Shown here: piece after piece, positions 6,319-7,068 of the stretch
Numbering within the stretch: position 1 is the stretch's first letter
How the letters are laid out: every line of letters starts with the position of its first letter
Origin: Hyphococcus sp.
GTDB lineage: Bacteria; Pseudomonadota; Alphaproteobacteria; Caulobacterales; Parvularculaceae
Length of the DNA: 7,068 bases
Direction: 5' to 3'
Assembly (NCBI GenBank): GCA_021604605.1
Contig: BQJH01000156.1
Span: 1 to 7,068, forward strand
The notes under the pieces: generated by a model
Databases searched by the model: none
Seen by the model: only the letters and a program-made list of their open reading frames with translations
Told to the model about the DNA's origin: nothing
Position numbers and translations under genes: made by a program

Positions 6319-6807
6319 GTGTTATATCTGACTATAGCAATTGCTTCTGTACTAACAGCCTTTGGGAACGCTGAGGTCGGTGATACCGTTGCGGAAGTTC
6401 GAAAAAAAATACCAAATTTACAAGAGCATCCAATTACAACGGCTGAACAGCCTGACCATCTGGCGCTCTTTTCTGCCGAAGATATACTTGGTTGGGAGGG
6501 AGAACGAATATATGTTTTTAAAGATGGGAAACTGGTTAGTGGTGCGTTGATAGTGAAAGACGAAAATAATCCAGAGTTAAAGGCCAGCCATAAATGTGAT
6601 GATCTTTTTGTAGAGTTTAAGAGGCTCGTAGCTGCTAAATACCAAGTGCCGGAGGAAAAAATGCACGTGAAGTTATCAGGCAATATGGGAGTTTCTACTT
6701 TTTATTTCGAAAATGGGTCGAAAATAAAAGTGCTAAAAATATTCATAGGAAATTGCACAGTATCTACTATTTATGAATTGAAGCCCCGTCACACCAATCC
6801 CTTCTAA
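6319..6807 (+). CDS. Small exported protein of unknown function
   Basis: The reading frame is open from 6229, but I place the start at GTG 6319, because GAGAGG (6306-6311) stands seven bases before it and an export signal then begins at once. TTG at 6313, which would add Met-Lys, is the near alternative. The GTG at 6229 lies inside a probable terminator and lacks a ribosome site. The 162-residue product begins MLYLTIAIASVLTAFGNA, a signal peptide with a likely cleavage after Ala18. The mature part starts EVGDTVAEVRKKIP and is a mixed alpha/beta-looking domain with GERIYVFKDGKLVSG at 61-75. It contains just two cysteines (93 and 146), which could form a disulfide in the periplasm. I recognise no family. 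It follows the membrane-protein gene but seems to have its own promoter, so a joint function is only a guess. Confidence 0.7.
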   Translation: MLYLTIAIASVLTAFGNAEVGDTVAEVRKKIPNLQEHPITTAEQPDHLALFSAEDILGWEGERIYVFKDGKLVSGALIVKDENNPELKASHKCDDLFVEFKRLVAAKYQVPEEKMHVKLSGNMGVSTFYFENGSKIKVLKIFIGNCTVSTIYELKPRHTNPF

Positions 6808-6831
6808 AATTCCTCAGCTAGTTCTTGTCTT

Positions 6832-7068
6832 TTAATATAAGGCGCAAACACCAGTTTTATTCTTTTCTCGTTTATCCAATGCAAAAACTGCTAAGCTCGT
6901 GGCAATCGTAATATCGTCGTGCTGATCGGTTTTGTAAATTACCCCACGTGAATTAAATTCAGGATACAGGCTGGCAAGCTCACACTTCAGCGCATTCATT
7001 GCTGGCACTCTTTCACTCAAAACAAAGTTATCGCTACCGAGGCGCGTCACAAGCCCATTTAGAAGTTT
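6832..7068 (-). CDS. C-terminus of a terminase large subunit-like protein (partial)
   Basis: On the minus strand the frame is open from the right edge to TAA at 6834-6832, giving 78 residues of a gene that begins outside the window. An internal GTG at 7050 is in frame, but the frame continues upstream of it, so it is not a convincing start. The pattern LKCELASLYPEF, then GVIYKTDQHDDITIATSLAVFAL, matches the end of terminase-type RNase H-fold nuclease domains, where an L..EL segment is followed by HDD and an alanine-rich helix (usual form HDDxxxAlALA). The HDD aspartates would be part of the metal site. In phages this enzyme cuts and pumps DNA into the head. It converges on the exported-protein gene with 24 bases between the stop codons. 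The call rests on a short stretch, so it is moderate. Confidence 0.55.
   Translation of the reverse strand, partial: KLLNGLVTRLGSDNFVLSERVPAMNALKCELASLYPEFNSRGVIYKTDQHDDITIATSLAVFALDKREKNKTGVCALY

Larger units (their letters stand above)
3506..7068. mobile_element. Integrated element (prophage-like or island), left part
   Basis: The left boundary is set by the displaced tRNA 3' half. A tyrosine integrase gene follows, composition drops sharply in GC compared with the btu operon, and a terminase-like gene end appears at the right. Because the fragment is the 3' part of a minus-strand tRNA, the element must lie on its right and the intact tRNA should stand at the far end. No second copy of the core sequence is seen inside the window, so the element continues beyond 7068. 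Prophage, phage satellite and degraded island all fit what is visible. Confidence 0.8.

Overview
The window reads as a piece of an alphaproteobacterial-type Gram-negative chromosome with a mobile element inserted at about position 3506. The lineage call is an inference. It rests on a TonB-dependent receptor grouped with a lipobox-bearing binding protein, on the GC-rich coding style of the left half, and on a tRNA fragment that encodes its own CCA.

Left half (1-3450, plus strand): the 3' end of an outer-membrane TonB-dependent receptor is followed without a gap by a binding protein, a FecCD-type permease and an ATPase. The junctions are TAA directly followed by ATG, then two ATGA overlaps, so this is a tightly coupled operon. 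The receptor resembles BtuB, and the set matches the btuB-btuF-btuC-btuD plan for uptake of vitamin B12 or a related corrinoid. A siderophore or heme substrate cannot be ruled out from sequence alone. Any promoter or cobalamin riboswitch lies upstream of the window.

Junction (3451-3754): just after the operon, on the minus strand, lies the 3' half of a CAT-anticodon tRNA, from the anticodon loop to CCA. Its 5' half is absent. This is the usual scar of a tyrosine integrase that uses a tRNA 3' end as its attachment site. The orientation predicts that the element extends rightward and that the reconstituted intact tRNA lies at its far end, outside the window. A promoter and short repeats that could be integrase or excisionase sites lie between the fragment and the integrase gene.

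Right half (3755-7068): a complete tyrosine recombinase, then a probable small structured RNA with its own promoter and terminator, then two unrecognised genes (a multi-spanning membrane protein and a small exported protein with two cysteines). Last, on the minus strand and running off the edge, is the C-terminus of what looks like a phage terminase large subunit-type protein. The right half is clearly AT-richer than the left: single 60-base lines counted by hand give about 65% GC at 2221-2280, 38% at 4441-4500 and 35% at 5701-5760. The integrase, tRNA scar and terminase-like end together suggest a prophage, a phage satellite or a prophage-derived island. The small RNA and the two orphan genes would be cargo near the integrase end.
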